This document shows positions 23,098 through 24,109 of a stretch of DNA of 24,109 nucleotides, piece by piece. The translations under genes and the position numbers were made by a program. Source of the stretch: an uncultured Butyrivibrio sp. (GTDB taxonomy: Bacteria; Bacillota; Clostridia; Lachnospirales; Lachnospiraceae); contig NZ_CAMVPU010000053.1 of assembly GCF_947169445.1 (NCBI RefSeq), positions 1 to 24,109 of the forward strand, written 5' to 3'. Position 1 is the stretch's first letter, and each line of letters opens with the position of its first letter. Below the pieces are notes generated by a model. The model worked only from the letters and a program-made list of their open reading frames with translations. It did not search any database and was not told where the DNA came from.

Positions 23098-24109
23098 GTA
23101 ACTCTATTCCTTTTTTAATTCTGTCTATTGTCTCCTGCTTGCCGATTACTTCCATGAGCTCAGTAGCTCCGCAAGGAGTCATCTCTTTACCTGAAACAGC
23201 AATTCTTACAGGCCAGAGAACATATCCATTCTTATACTCATGAGACTTGATATAGTCTGAAAGCATAGCATAAAGAGCATCGTTTGAATAATCCTCCTGT
23301 GTCTCTAAAAGAGGAAGAACCTCCTTCAAAACTGCAAGAGATGTTTCTTCATTGGTCTTCATCTTCTTATGAGCATAAATTGCTGTGTCATAAGCAGGAA
23401 GCTCATTAAAGAAATCTACCATACCCTCGATATCAGGGAAAATCTCAATTCTGGTCTTAACCATGTTAGAAATCTTCTTCAGATCAAGTGGCTTGGTAAT
23501 AGCTTTCTCGAGGTAAGGCTTTGCCATCTCGAAGAACTTGTCCTCGTCCATAGTCTTAAGATACTCACCGTTCATCCACTTAAGCTTAGTATAATCAAAT
23601 ACAGCAGGTGACTTATTGATACGAGTATAATCAAACTTTCTGATAAGATCCTCAAGGCTCATGATCTCATTGTTATCATCAGGAGACCAGCCAAGAAGAG
23701 CCACAAAGTTAACTACAGCCTCAGCCAAAAATCCCTGCTCAATAAGATCCTCAAAGGATGAATGTCCACTTCTCTTTGAAAGCTTGTGATGTTCCTCATC
23801 TGTAATAAGAGGACAATGAATATACTTAGGAACTTCCCATCCAAATGCATCATAAAGTCTGTTGTACTTAGGTGAAGAAGAAATATACTCGTTACCTCGA
23901 ACAACATGAGTGATTCCCATGAGATGATCATCTACTACATTAGCAAAATTATATGTAGGATAGCCATCAGATTTGATAAGGATCATGTCATCAAGCTCTT
24001 TATTATCTACGGAAACATCTCCATAAAGCTCATCATGGAAGGTTGTTGTTCCCTCTGTAGGGTTATTCTGTCTGATAACAAATGGCTTACCCTCAGCAAG
24101 GTTCTTCTC
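23087..24109 (-). CDS. gltX: Glutamyl-tRNA synthetase, 3' part
   Basis: The frame is open from the window edge to the stop at 23087 (340 codons), so the N-terminal part, with the HIGH motif and about 150 residues, is missing. What remains covers the end of the catalytic domain and the anticodon-binding domain. Class I synthetase features are IKSDGYPTYNFANVVDDHLMG, THVVRGNEYISSSPKY and the KMSKS-type loop HHKLSKRSG. FGWEVPKYIHCPLI and NFVALLGWSP are typical of GluRS. The C-terminal helical region ends in IGKQETIDRIKKGIELLEK. Whether it charges only tRNA-Glu or also tRNA-Gln cannot be judged here. It overlaps the helicase start, suggesting cotranscription. Confidence 0.95.
   Translation of the reverse strand, partial: EKNLAEGKPFVIRQNNPTEGTTTFHDELYGDVSVDNKELDDMILIKSDGYPTYNFANVVDDHLMGITHVVRGNEYISSSPKYNRLYDAFGWEVPKYIHCPLITDEEHHKLSKRSGHSSFEDLIEQGFLAEAVVNFVALLGWSPDDNNEIMSLEDLIRKFDYTRINKSPAVFDYTKLKWMNGEYLKTMDEDKFFEMAKPYLEKAITKPLDLKKISNMVKTRIEIFPDIEGMVDFFNELPAYDTAIYAHKKMKTNEETSLAVLKEVLPLLETQEDYSNDALYAMLSDYIKSHEYKNGYVLWPVRIAVSGKEMTPCGATELMEVIGKQETIDRIKKGIELLEK

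Noticed and set aside
1..24109. CRISPR arrays, insertion sequences, prophage genes, tRNA or rRNA genes
   Set aside because: No regularly spaced repeats, transposase or integrase motifs, or stable RNA genes were recognised; all large frames belong to core bacterial families.

Overview
This 24.1 kb window looks like a chromosomal core region of a low-GC Gram-positive anaerobe. Gene content, gene order (radC-mreBCD-mrdA-rodA-mgsA and miaB-mutS-mutL-miaA) and protein style all point to the Clostridia, most probably a Lachnospiraceae member of the Butyrivibrio/Roseburia type. That placement rests on recognised protein families and not on any search. I see no mobile elements, tRNA, rRNA or CRISPR arrays. 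Coding density is very high, and all genes but one lie on the minus strand.

Read in the direction of transcription (right to left), the layout is as follows. (1) 24109-21232: the 3' part of gltX (glutamyl-tRNA synthetase) overlaps a compact UvrD/PcrA-like helicase. (2) 21222-20857: the only plus-strand gene, a small acidic DUF1292 protein with its own promoter, convergent with the helicase. (3) 20700-17457: a protein with the fold and motif order of a GH13 glycogen-debranching enzyme but without the catalytic residues, overlapping pepT (tripeptidase). (4) 17397-8891: miaB, mutS, mutL, miaA and a YnbB-type PLP enzyme. Here the two enzymes that make ms2i6A37 in tRNA flank the mismatch-repair pair. 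(5) 8798-325: radC, mreB, mreC, mreD, mrdA (PBP2), rodA, mgsA and a lipoprotein D,D-carboxypeptidase. This is the elongasome cluster, with neighbours overlapping or nearly touching. (6) 249-1: the 5' part of a small P-loop protein behind its own good sigma-A-type promoter.

The wall cluster forms one functional unit. MreB filaments, MreC/MreD, the SEDS polymerase RodA and the transpeptidase PBP2 build the lateral wall, and the carboxypeptidase trims pentapeptides. MutS/MutL (with a MutL endonuclease motif and no MutH needed) perform mismatch repair, with beta-clamp-like peptides visible in both.

The most interesting signals are changes at active sites inside otherwise well-kept proteins. The GH13-family protein has lost all three catalytic carboxylates and the region-I motif while the flanking motifs are almost textbook. 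MgsA has Ala where the family's catalytic Asp (Asp71 in E. coli) should be. MreB has an unusual phosphate-2 loop and Lys-Lys where MreB normally has the Glu that positions the attacking water. PBP2 carries about 240 extra residues inside its transpeptidase domain. The D,D-carboxypeptidase appears to be lipid-anchored at its N-terminus and lacks the usual C-terminal domain. I do not see a clearly new multi-gene system; the GH13 pseudoenzyme coupled to pepT is the best candidate for undescribed biology.
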